Positions 1 to 5,423 of a stretch of 9,249 nt of DNA are shown here, piece by piece. Below the pieces are notes generated by a model. The model saw nothing but the letters and a program-made list of their open reading frames with translations. It was not told where the DNA came from and made no database searches. Source of the stretch: Pseudomonadota bacterium (GTDB taxonomy: Bacteria; Pseudomonadota; Alphaproteobacteria; Rhizobiales; Beijerinckiaceae); NCBI GenBank assembly GCA_023393655.1, contig JAEWKP010000069.1, positions 1 through 9,249 of the forward strand, written 5' to 3'. The position numbers and the translations under genes were made by a program. Each line of letters begins with the position of its first letter. The stretch's first letter is position 1.

Positions 1-1
1 C

Positions 2-877
2 GCCGGAGAAGGGTCGGATGGTGCCGTCCTCGGCGGCAGCGCTCTCGATCAGCCGCAGCGAAGTGGTGCCGACGCAGATGATCCGCCCGCCTTTCGCCTT
101 CACGGCGTTGAGCGCGGCGGCGGTCTCAGCCGAGACGGTGCCCCATTCGGCATGCATGCGGTGGTCGTCGGTATCATCCGCCTTGACCGGCAGGAAGGTG
201 CCGGCGCCGACATGGAGCGTGACGAAATGGCGCGAGACGCCATGCGCTTCCAACGCAGCGAAAAGCTCGGGCGTGAAATGCAGCCCCGCTGTCGGTGCCG
301 CGACCGCCCCGTCTTCGCGGGCATAGGCGGTCTGGTAATCCGTGGTGTCGGCGCTGTCGGCCGGGCGCTTGCCGGCAATATAGGGCGGCAGCGGCAATTC
401 GCCGAGCCGCGCGATCGCCTCATCGAGATAGGCGCTGGTCAGGCTGAACCGGAGCTCAACCTCGCCGCCCTCGCTCTTGGCTAGCACCTCGGCCTGCAGC
501 CGGCCGAGCTCGCAGGCGTTGCTGGCGCCCTCGGCATCGAAGATTACTGTCTCGCCAATGCTGAGCTTCTTGGCCGGGCGGGCGAAGGCGAGCCAGCGAT
601 CCTCGCTCTCGCGCTTATGGAGCATGATCTCGACACGGGCCGAATCCGCGCCGCGATAGCGCCGACCGCGCAGGCGCGAAGGGATGACGCGCGTATCGTT
701 GAGGACGAGCGCATCACCCGGTTGCAGCAGCGAGACGAGATCGCGGATGCTGCGATCTTCGAGCGGCTCAGCCGCATCCGGTCTGACGACCAGCAGCCGC
801 GCCGCATCGCGCGGGCTTGCGGGCCTCAGCGCGATCCGGTCCTCAGGCAGGTCGAAATCGAAGAGATCGACGTTCAT
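2..877 (-). CDS. queA: S-adenosylmethionine:tRNA ribosyltransferase-isomerase, N-terminal 292 codons (runs off left edge)
   Basis: QueA transfers and isomerises the ribosyl part of S-adenosylmethionine onto 7-aminomethyl-7-deazaguanine in tRNA, giving epoxyqueuosine; it acts in the cytoplasm on tRNAs with GUN anticodons. The frame is open from ATG 877 to the window edge. It begins [20 protein letters not shown], the usual QueA start, followed by [14 protein letters not shown] (about residue 60), [12 protein letters not shown] (about 197), [10 protein letters not shown] (about 220) and [10 protein letters not shown] near the edge. The family is about 340-360 residues, so roughly 55-65 C-terminal residues are missing. 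I checked the translation through the first 90 codons and saw no frameshift. There is no clear Shine-Dalgarno before the ATG, only an A-rich stretch. A folded repeat (932-1012) separates it from the upstream cyclophilin gene. In related genomes tgt usually follows queA. Confidence 0.96.
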   Translation of the reverse strand, partial: MNVDLFDFDLPEDRIALRPASPRDAARLLVVRPDAAEPLEDRSIRDLVSLLQPGDALVLNDTRVIPSRLRGRRYRGADSARVEIMLHKRESEDRWLAFARPAKKLSIGETVIFDAEGASNACELGRLQAEVLAKSEGGEVELRFSLTSAYLDEAIARLGELPLPPYIAGKRPADSADTTDYQTAYAREDGAVAAPTAGLHFTPELFAALEAHGVSRHFVTLHVGAGTFLPVKADDTDDHRMHAEWGTVSAETAAALNAVKAKGGRIICVGTTSLRLIESAAAEDGTIRPFSG

Positions 878-931
878 GATCTGCGGCTTGTTTCTTTTTC
901 TTACGCCGCGCAGATCGTCCCGCTCGGCGGC

Positions 932-1012
932 GTCATTCTCGGGCTTGACCCGAGAATCTCATGACGAGCGGGCACTGGTTTCCGAGATGCTCGGGTCAAG
1001 CCCGAGCATGAC
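932..1012. repeat. Bilateral REP-like intergenic element A (two hairpin arms)
   Basis: An 81-bp inverted repeat fills the middle of the 168-bp gap between the cytoplasmic cyclophilin gene and queA. Its outer 29-base arms (932-960 and 984-1012) are reverse complements except at two positions. Each arm is also a hairpin: ATTCTCGGG / CCCGAGAAT with loop CTTGA (935-957), and ATGCTCGGG / CCCGAGCAT with loop TCAAG (987-1009). The two mismatches between arms are the two halves of one base pair (T:A in one, G:C in the other), so each inner hairpin stays perfect. There is no T-run, so it is not a standard intrinsic terminator. The same layout recurs at 7980-8070. It may be a REP/BIME-type element that folds in DNA or in the mRNA; function unknown. 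Confidence 0.85.
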
Positions 1013-1045
1013 GGAGGTTTCGAGGCTCGCCTTCTTGCGAACCGA

Positions 1046-1516
1046 TCAGGCCGCGTCGGCCTGCACCTTCATCGAGACGATGGAGTCGGGATCGCGCACG
1101 GGCTCGCCGCGCTTGATCTTGTCGACATTGTCCATGCCTTCAACGACCTGGCCCCAGACGGTGTACTGCTTGTCGAGGAAGCGGGCATCGTCGAACACGA
1201 TGAAGAACTGGCTGTTGGCCGAGTTCGGGTTCTGGGCGCGGGCCATCGAGCAGATGCCGCGGACATGCGGCTCGGCGTTGAACTCCTGCTTCAGGTCCGG
1301 ATAGCTCGAGCCGCCGGTGCCGGTGCCATGCGGGCAACCGACCTGGGCCATGAAGCCGTCGATGACGCGGTGGAAGACGATACCGTCATAAAAGCCCTCG
1401 CGGGCGAGCAGCTTGATGCGCTCGACATGGCCCGGCGCGAGATCGGGACGCAGCTTGATCACCACCTTGCCCTTGGTGGTTTCCATGACGAGGGTGTTCT
1501 CGGGATCGAGGGACAT
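1046..1516 (-). CDS. ppiB: Cytoplasmic cyclophilin-type peptidylprolyl isomerase
   Basis: This enzyme catalyses cis-trans isomerisation of proline peptide bonds and assists protein folding. The 156-residue product has no signal peptide, so it is probably cytosolic. The cyclophilin core is clear: GFYDGIVFHRVIDGFMAQ carries the expected active-site Arg50, Phe55 and Gln58, followed by GTGTGG, SMARAQNPNSANSQFFI (about 90-106) and QYTVWGQVVEGMDNVD. The position of the cyclosporin-contacting Trp of CypA is not Trp here (FLDKQYT), as in many bacterial members. ATG 1516 overlaps the stop of the preceding gene by one base (TGATG), which suggests translational coupling. It is a close paralogue of the secreted isomerase at 2203-2754, most likely a local duplication. 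The symbol rests on cytosolic location and may differ in other annotations. Confidence 0.94.
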   Translation of the reverse strand: MSLDPENTLVMETTKGKVVIKLRPDLAPGHVERIKLLAREGFYDGIVFHRVIDGFMAQVGCPHGTGTGGSSYPDLKQEFNAEPHVRGICSMARAQNPNSANSQFFIVFDDARFLDKQYTVWGQVVEGMDNVDKIKRGEPVRDPDSIVSMKVQADAA

Positions 1517-2160
1517 CAGGTCTGCCTTTCATTGAGCCGCGCGCGGCCGTGGAAGCGGATGGTGAAGGGTCGCCCCGCGATACTCGCTCCGAGCCCCGCC
1601 GACAACCTCATCGGCGTGCAGGAGCGGATCGCGGCGACGGCGGAGTCGCTGAAGCGCTGCTGGAATGCGGCATCGCCGCGCCGGGTCTCCCAGGTGACCC
1701 GCGGCTGGCCGAACAGGCTGCCGTCGCGCCGGAGACTGAAACGCAACGAAACCATCGCGCCCGTCAGGTCGCCGGGAAGCGGCGGCGGGCTCCAGCAACG
1801 CCGCACGGCCGGGGCGATCTCGTCGAGCCGGTCGACGGTTTCCATGCCGTCAGGCGACTTGTCAGGGGTGACCTGGCCGATCAGGCCGATCTCACCGGCG
1901 CCTTGCAGAACGCGCGGTGAACCGAGCCTGCGCTGGTCGAGGCCGGGAATGTCATCGCCCCTGAAGGGGCCGCCGACACCCGGATTGTAGCGCTGGCCGC
2001 TCTGCGGCGGCAGGATCGGGTTCTGCGAGCCCGAAGGCGGTGGCAGAACCGGATTCTGCGAGCCGGAGGGCGGCGGCAGGCCGAGATCGCGCGTCTCCTG
2101 CGCGAGCGCTCCGTCCAGGCCAAGCACCAGAGCGATCCCGATCAGGGCCGTCCGAAGCAT
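1516..2160 (-). CDS. Secreted proline-rich repeat protein with TonB-C-like C-terminal domain
   Basis: The 214-residue product is not assigned to a named family. Residues 1-20 form a signal peptide (MLRTALIGIALVLGLDGALA, probable cleavage ALA|Q), so it should be periplasmic. Residues 28-60 hold an 11-residue repeat, LPPPSGSQNPV, LPPPSGSQNPI and a degenerate third copy starting LPPQSGQ. The C-terminal part (about 110-206) alternates hydrophobic and polar residues (MVSLRFSLRRDGSLF, then FSDSAVAAIRSC, then PFTIRFHG), like the TonB C-terminal or TolA-like fold. Cys122 and Cys181 could form a disulfide. There is no N-terminal membrane anchor beyond the signal peptide, so it is not a classical TonB. 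A strong GGGGAGGG (2168-2175) lies 7 nt before ATG 2160. It sits between two cyclophilin genes and overlaps the downstream one by a base. The fold assignment is inferred from pattern only. Confidence 0.85.
   Translation of the reverse strand: MLRTALIGIALVLGLDGALAQETRDLGLPPPSGSQNPVLPPPSGSQNPILPPQSGQRYNPGVGGPFRGDDIPGLDQRRLGSPRVLQGAGEIGLIGQVTPDKSPDGMETVDRLDEIAPAVRRCWSPPPLPGDLTGAMVSLRFSLRRDGSLFGQPRVTWETRRGDAAFQQRFSDSAVAAIRSCTPMRLSAGLGASIAGRPFTIRFHGRARLNERQT
1981..2079 (-). repeat. Three in-frame 33-nt repeats coding for an 11-residue proline-rich unit
   Basis: Inside the secreted protein at 1516-2160, codons 28-60 consist of three consecutive 33-nt units (2047-2079, 2014-2046, 1981-2013). The first two encode LPPPSGSQNP followed by V or I; the third has drifted (LPPQSGQRYNP). 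The unit length is a multiple of three, so copy number could vary without breaking the frame. It is likely an extended linker in the periplasm. Confidence 0.8.
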
Positions 2161-2167
2161 CGCCGCA

Positions 2168-2175
2168 CCCTCCCC
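2168..2175 (-). promoter_or_regulatory. Strong Shine-Dalgarno of the TonB-C-like gene
   Basis: GGGGAGGG on the minus strand ends 7 nt before ATG 2160. It is the strongest ribosome-binding site in the window and fixes the start of that gene. Confidence 0.75.
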
Positions 2176-2202
2176 GGCTCGTCCTGCCCGCTTTGACCCG
2201 AC

Positions 2203-2754
2203 TTACTTCGCGTCGGCCTGCATGCGCATGCGGACGATCTTGTCGGGGTTGCTCACCTGGCCGTTATTGGCGCTGGAGCCCTTCTTGATCTTGCGCACGG
2301 CATCCATGCCGGAGACGACCTCGCCGAACAGCGTGTACTGGCCGGTCAGCGAGCCGCAACCCTCGTAGCAGATGAAGAACTGGGAATTGGCCGAATCCGG
2401 CGACTGCGAACGGGCCATGCCGAGCGAGCCGACCTTGTAGGGCGTGGGCGTAAATTCGGCGGGCAGGTTCGGCAGGTCGGACTTGCCGGTGCCGGTGCCG
2501 GTCGGGTCGCCGGTCTGGGCCATGAAGCCGTCGATGACGCGGTGGAAGACGATGCCATCATAGAAGCCGCGCTTCACCAGCGCCTTGATCTGGGCGACGT
2601 GTTTCGGCGCGAGATCCGGCCGCAGGCGGATCGTCACGGGGCCATCCTTCGTCTCGAGGATGACGGTGTTTTCCGGATCGGCCTTCGGCGTCTGCGCCTG
2701 GGCGAAACCGAACGAGGCGACGACGGCAAGGGCGGCGAGCGAGCTGCGCAGCAT
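2203..2754 (-). CDS. ppiA: Secreted (periplasmic) cyclophilin-type peptidylprolyl isomerase
   Basis: This is a proline isomerase acting on exported proteins in the periplasm. The 183-residue product starts with a signal peptide (MLRSSLAALAVVASFGFAQA, probable cleavage AQA|Q). It then has the cyclophilin core with FHRVIDGFMAQ (Arg72, Phe77, Gln80), GTGTGKSDLPNLPAEF, LGMARSQSPDSANSQFFI and QYTLFGEVVSGMDAVR. Cys129 and Cys133 form a CxxxC pair (CYEGC) where the cytoplasmic paralogue has VFDDA; in the oxidising periplasm they could pair. ATG 2754 is preferred because GGAG (2761-2764) lies 6 nt upstream and the signal peptide follows directly; an in-frame ATG at 2766 overlaps that GGAG. It is the first gene of the run isomerase - repeat protein - isomerase - queA, and the 42-nt gap to the next gene suggests co-transcription. 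Confidence 0.94.
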   Translation of the reverse strand: MLRSSLAALAVVASFGFAQAQTPKADPENTVILETKDGPVTIRLRPDLAPKHVAQIKALVKRGFYDGIVFHRVIDGFMAQTGDPTGTGTGKSDLPNLPAEFTPTPYKVGSLGMARSQSPDSANSQFFICYEGCGSLTGQYTLFGEVVSGMDAVRKIKKGSSANNGQVSNPDKIVRMRMQADAK

Positions 2755-2760
2755 GAAGAT

Positions 2761-2764
2761 CTCC
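2761..2764 (-). promoter_or_regulatory. Shine-Dalgarno that selects ATG 2754
   Basis: GGAG on the minus strand, 6 nt before ATG 2754. It lies inside the four extra codons that an ATG 2766 start would add, so it argues for the shorter, signal-peptide-first protein. Confidence 0.6.
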
Positions 2765-2794
2765 ATGGCCGCCGGCGAGCCCGGCGGATGCCGG

Positions 2795-2823
2795 TCGATA
2801 GCCTTATCCTTTGACCGGAACAA
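2795..2823 (-). promoter_or_regulatory. Possible sigma-70 promoter of the ppiA operon
   Basis: On the minus strand TTGTTC (2818-2823) and TATCGA (2795-2800) are separated by exactly 17 nt. Transcription would start near 2788, giving a leader of about 34 nt before ATG 2754. The hexamers match the consensus only moderately, so this is a weak prediction resting on spacing and position. Confidence 0.3.
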
Positions 2824-2917
2824 GGCATCGCATCGATACGCGCCTGCCCTTGCTGCACCGCACAAGTGCAAGAAAGACTAATCTTGCAAAAATTCCAGGC
2901 TGACGCTGCCTAAACTG

Positions 2918-2946
2918 GTGACAGAGCCGTCACAATCGGCTAATCC
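2918..2946 (+). promoter_or_regulatory. Possible promoter of a + strand small RNA
   Basis: GTGACA (2918-2923) and TAATCC (2941-2946) are 17 nt apart on the + strand. The -35 half overlaps an inverted repeat GTGAC-AGAGCC-GTCAC (2918-2933), which could be an operator or chance. This is weak on its own; support comes from the downstream + strand terminator at 3081-3108. Confidence 0.25.
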
Positions 2947-2952
2947 TTCCGG

Positions 2953-3108
2953 CGCTGGGAGCGCTTTGCCAGTCGAAGCGCTGCGGACCAGGTCTTGGGA
3001 GGAACAAACGCCCGCCTTGCAAAATGAGTTGCACGCTTTTCGGAGACGTGCGCCGGTGCAGCGGTAAAAGCGGACTATCAAAGGCAAGGCATCGGCCTTG
3101 CCTTTTTT
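2953..3108 (+). ncRNA. Candidate small RNA ending in an intrinsic terminator
   Basis: The only strong intrinsic terminator in the window points in the + direction although all protein genes are on the minus strand, so something short on the + strand should precede it. The interval can form a 7-bp hairpin AGCGCTT / AAGCGCT (2960-2982), a short GCACG / CGTGC hairpin (3031-3051) and the terminator stem (3081-3104). The 5' end is set only by the weak promoter guess. GGAGG at 2998-3002 could act as an anti-Shine-Dalgarno-binding or seed region, or as a ribosome-binding site for a very short peptide: TTG 3017 to TAA 3068-3070, 14 nt away, which is too far to be convincing. I could not match it to a known RNA family such as 6S, SRP or tmRNA. 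Confidence 0.4.
3081..3108 (+). terminator. Intrinsic terminator, + strand
   Basis: A perfect 10-bp stem AAGGCAAGGC / GCCTTGCCTT with loop ATCG (3081-3104) runs into six T (3103-3108) on the + strand. Read on the minus strand, only about three T follow the stem, so it is much weaker as a terminator for the DUF1062 gene. Confidence 0.8.
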
Positions 3109-3127
3109 CTTGGGCGGTGCCCCGCGC

Positions 3128-3152
3128 AGGGGACTTGACTGAACAGTCCCCT
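3128..3152. repeat. Isolated hairpin next to repeat element B
   Basis: AGGGGACT (3128-3135) and AGTCCCCT (3145-3152) form a perfect 8-bp stem around a 9-nt loop. It ends two bases before the GTCAT border of the large element at 3154. There is no T-run on either side. It may be a separate palindrome or part of the same insertion. Confidence 0.6.
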
Positions 3153-3153
3153 T

Positions 3154-3310
3154 GTCATTCCGGGACTTCGCCCTCGGGTCCGGCCTTTGGCCGACCCAAG
3201 GACAAACTCCGCGAAGAGCCCGGAACCCGCGGCTTGGCGAGCTCGGCCTCATTGATGCGTGACACCCGGTCGTGGCTTCCGGGTTCGCCCTTCGGGCGAC
3301 CCGGAATGAC
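3154..3310. repeat. Large folded intergenic repeat element B
   Basis: The element is bounded by an 11-bp inverted repeat, GTCATTCCGGG (3154-3164) and CCCGGAATGAC (3300-3310). The left arm can fold back on itself: TTCCGGG (3158-3164) with CCCGGAA (3219-3225), CTTCGC (3166-3171) with GCGAAG (3211-3216), and an inner hairpin at 3176-3197 built on CGGCC-TTT-GGCCG. The right arm is a hairpin TTCCGGGT / ACCCGGAA around CGCCC-TTC-GGGCG (3277-3306) with one bulged T. It starts 20 bp past the DUF1062 stop. The GTCAT...ATGAC borders and two-armed plan match elements A and C, but the arm sequences and length differ. It has no coding signal. Confidence 0.75.
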
Positions 3311-3329
3311 AGTGTTGTGGCGGCCCGCT

Positions 3330-3962
3330 TCAAGCAATGCCGGCCGCCTGGGATCGCCAGATTTGCCCACTTCCGGCTTCCGCCGACAGATCGAGCACGA
3401 CGACGGTCCCTCCCCTGATGCGCCGCCGCAGGCTGTTGATATGGCCCGAAGCGATGCAGAGTCCGCCTTGATCATGGAGCGCTTGCAGGCGCATCCGTGA
3501 CAGCCCCAGTTCGGAGGCCAGCAGGCGATCGAGGCGCAGGCTGGCCGGAAACGGGACCGTCAACTCGATCTCCAGATGCGTCCAGTCGCAAGCTTCGGAC
3601 AGGATATCCTTGTCGATATCGCATTCCGGAAACTCGTCGATGCGCTGCGCCTTGCGCCGCAAGGCGTCGAGATTAAACGCTTCCGCCCGGATCCAGAGCG
3701 GATCATTGGACTGAAGCGCCGCGAGGATGCGGGGCTCGATGTCGCGGATGTTCCGCCGCTCGAAGATCGTGCGGTTCCAGGTCTTGTCGCAATCGACGCA
3801 TCGGTAGATCAGCCAGGCGTCGAGGCTGCGGCCATTGGCGTTGAGCCGGGCTTTTCCGCTGGCGCGGAAGGCTCTCGGCCCACCGCAGCCATTGCAGGAT
3901 ATCCAGGGTTGGGGAGGGATTTGCGGCGTAATGGTCCATCGGACCCGAAGTTTCGCGCACAT
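3330..3962 (-). CDS. DUF1062 family protein with two CxxC pairs
   Basis: Function unknown. The 210-residue product matches my memory of the DUF1062 family in RVRWTITPQIPPQPWISCNG, SGKARLNANGRSLDAWLIYR and CVDCDKTWNRTIFERR. Cys23/Cys26 and Cys55/Cys58 form two CxxC knuckles typical of a zinc ribbon. The C-terminal stretch about 141-191 (SLRLDRLLASELGLSRMRLQ, then RRRIRGGTVVVLDL) resembles an S4 RNA-binding domain, in which RLD..L....GLSR.R is followed by a basic strand and a G-V-V strand. RNA binding is therefore inferred, not shown. The start ATG 3962 gives the usual family N-terminus; its ribosome-binding site is weak (GGAAG about 16 nt upstream). It stands alone, about 400 bp after DUF1467 and 575 bp before ppiA. 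Confidence 0.88.
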   Translation of the reverse strand: MCAKLRVRWTITPQIPPQPWISCNGCGGPRAFRASGKARLNANGRSLDAWLIYRCVDCDKTWNRTIFERRNIRDIEPRILAALQSNDPLWIRAEAFNLDALRRKAQRIDEFPECDIDKDILSEACDWTHLEIELTVPFPASLRLDRLLASELGLSRMRLQALHDQGGLCIASGHINSLRRRIRGGTVVVLDLSAEAGSGQIWRSQAAGIA

Positions 3963-4360
3963 AGCAGTCTTGGTCTTCCATTCGGAAGTTCACCAAGATG
4001 GCGCGTGAGAAACCCTTGTCGGGCGCGGAGTGGCGGTGCTTCAGGTGGTCGAAGAGCAGAGGCAGCGGGAGCTGTCCTGGCACGGTGGAACAATGCCAAA
4101 CCGGTCTCTCGCCACCACCCGACGAACGTATTCATACGCCGATGGCAGGCCGCCACCGGACAGTACGGGTGAACTGGATTGAGACCGGACTTACTTAGGC
4201 AAAGCCTACCTCGACGCGCCAACGCTCTTCGACGCCAGCGATAGCAGGCGATCCGCGTCAGCGGGAGCCATGCGCCGCCTGAAGCAGGAAGAACCGCGCG
4301 GCATGAGATAATTCTGCAACGTCGCACCCAGCCGCCGAATGCGCTCGGCGCGAAGCCTTT
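3963..4360. other. 398-bp stretch without a recognisable gene
   Basis: This interval lies between the stop of DUF1467 and the start of DUF1062. Short open frames exist (for example 66 codons on + at 3998-4198, and minus frames entering DUF1062 in another phase), but none has a family I recognise, a good ribosome-binding site or the codon bias of the neighbours. A small perfect hairpin TAGGC-AAA-GCCTA lies at 4196-4208 without a T-run. By eye the base composition is a little less GC-rich than the flanking genes. It may be decayed coding sequence or the join of a rearrangement. In several related genomes I recall proS following DUF1467; nothing like it is present here. Confidence 0.5.
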
Positions 4361-4591
4361 TCAGATGTCGTAGGTCACCCAGAGATACCAGACACCGGCG
4401 AAGATCACCGCCGCGATCAGCGAGGTGATGACGGCCTTCTTCAGCAACCCGGGGAATACGGGCGCGCCAGGTTCGGTGCCGGCCACGACCTCGCCAGCCT
4501 CGTGCTGGCTGCGGATGCCGAAGGGCAGCACCGCGAAGAGCGTGATCCACCAGATCACGAAATAAAGGGCGAGGCCGCCGACGATATTCAT
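4361..4591 (-). CDS. DUF1467 family small membrane protein
   Basis: Function unknown; the family is small, common in alphaproteobacteria and usually found in this neighbourhood. The 76-residue product has two hydrophobic helices (about 5-24 and 53-72) joined by a polar loop containing RSQHEAGEVVAGTEPGAP, which is the family signature as I know it. It should sit in the inner membrane. The start ATG 4591 overlaps the stop of the Rid gene as ATGA (4588-4591), so translation is probably coupled. It appears to be the last gene of the run that begins with RNase J. Confidence 0.92.
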   Translation of the reverse strand: MNIVGGLALYFVIWWITLFAVLPFGIRSQHEAGEVVAGTEPGAPVFPGLLKKAVITSLIAAVIFAGVWYLWVTYDI

Positions 4592-4980
4592 GCTGAGGCC
4601 CCCGCGAGCGCGATGCAGGAAAAAGCGACCTTCGCCTCGGTCGGCACGCCGAAGCGCGCGGTGTGACGGGCCGGCAGGCCACCGGGGAAATGCTTGACGT
4701 ATTCGGCGTTGCAGGCGGCGTAGTCGGCCGGGTCGGTGATCAGCATCGTCATCTGCACGACGCGGTCGAGGGAACTTCCCGCCTCCGCCAGGATCTCGGC
4801 GATGCGGCCGAGCGCATTGCGGACTTCATCGGCGGGTGTCGCGCCGCGATGGACGCCGCGCGCCGGGTCATGCGGCGCCGAATGGCCGGAGACGAAGACG
4901 AGGCCGCCCGCGACGGTCGCGGCGCTGAAGGGGCGTGGCGAGCCGGCTTCCGGCTGGCCGAGAAAAGCGATGGCGGTCAT
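4588..4980 (-). CDS. Rid (YjgF/YER057c/UK114) family protein
   Basis: Rid proteins hydrolyse reactive enamine/imine intermediates released by PLP enzymes, or have related roles. The 130-residue length is typical. Family features include GGLVFVSGHSAP (25-36), TPADEVRNALGRIAEILAEAG (48-68), LDRVVQMTMLITDPADYAACNAEY and the C-terminal PARHTARFGVPTEAKVAF. Arg105 in PAR corresponds to the catalytic arginine of E. coli RidA. The RidA glutamate in the K-I-E-I-E stretch is replaced by Ala119 (K-V-A-F-S). It is therefore more likely a non-RidA subfamily member, and imine deaminase activity is uncertain. ATG 4980 lies 5 nt after the epimerase stop; longer readings continue into the epimerase in another frame and are not credible. 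Its place between the epimerase and DUF1467 is unusual in my recollection. Confidence 0.9.
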   Translation of the reverse strand: MTAIAFLGQPEAGSPRPFSAATVAGGLVFVSGHSAPHDPARGVHRGATPADEVRNALGRIAEILAEAGSSLDRVVQMTMLITDPADYAACNAEYVKHFPGGLPARHTARFGVPTEAKVAFSCIALAGASA

Positions 4981-4985
4981 CGTCG

Positions 4986-5390
<405 letters not shown>

Positions 5391-5395
5391 CTTCA

Positions 5396-5403
5396 TCCTC
5401 TCC
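5396..5403 (-). promoter_or_regulatory. Shine-Dalgarno favouring ATG 5390 of mce
   Basis: GGAGAGGA on the minus strand ends 5 nt before ATG 5390. It overlaps the alternative ATG at 5396 by one base, leaving that start only about 3 nt from GGAG. Confidence 0.55.
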
Positions 5404-5423
5404 GGCGTGGCCGTGCAGCCTTT

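Noticed and set aside
1265..1990. A 241-codon + strand open frame over the TonB-C-like gene and ppiB.
   Set aside because: It is a shadow of two minus strand genes with signal peptide, ribosome-binding site and family motifs.
2203..2871. Longer version of the secreted cyclophilin starting at ATG 2871.
   Set aside because: The extra 39 residues precede the signal peptide and lack family similarity; GGAG 6 nt before ATG 2754 marks the real start.
3128..3310. Possible CRISPR array because of several closely spaced palindromes.
   Set aside because: The palindromes differ from each other, have no regular spacing and no unique spacers between identical repeats.
2878..3333. A 151-codon minus strand open frame downstream of DUF1062.
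   Set aside because: It reads through the hairpins of element B and the + strand terminator, has no ribosome-binding site, and its protein looks like translated repeat sequence.
3703..4083. A 126-codon minus strand frame whose first 40 residues look protein-like.
   Set aside because: Its second half overlaps DUF1062 in another phase and no family is recognised; it may be a fragment of decayed sequence but cannot be supported.
3998..4198. A 66-codon + strand open frame in the gene-free interval.
   Set aside because: No recognisable family, no good ribosome-binding site, and composition unlike the neighbours; not enough to call a gene.
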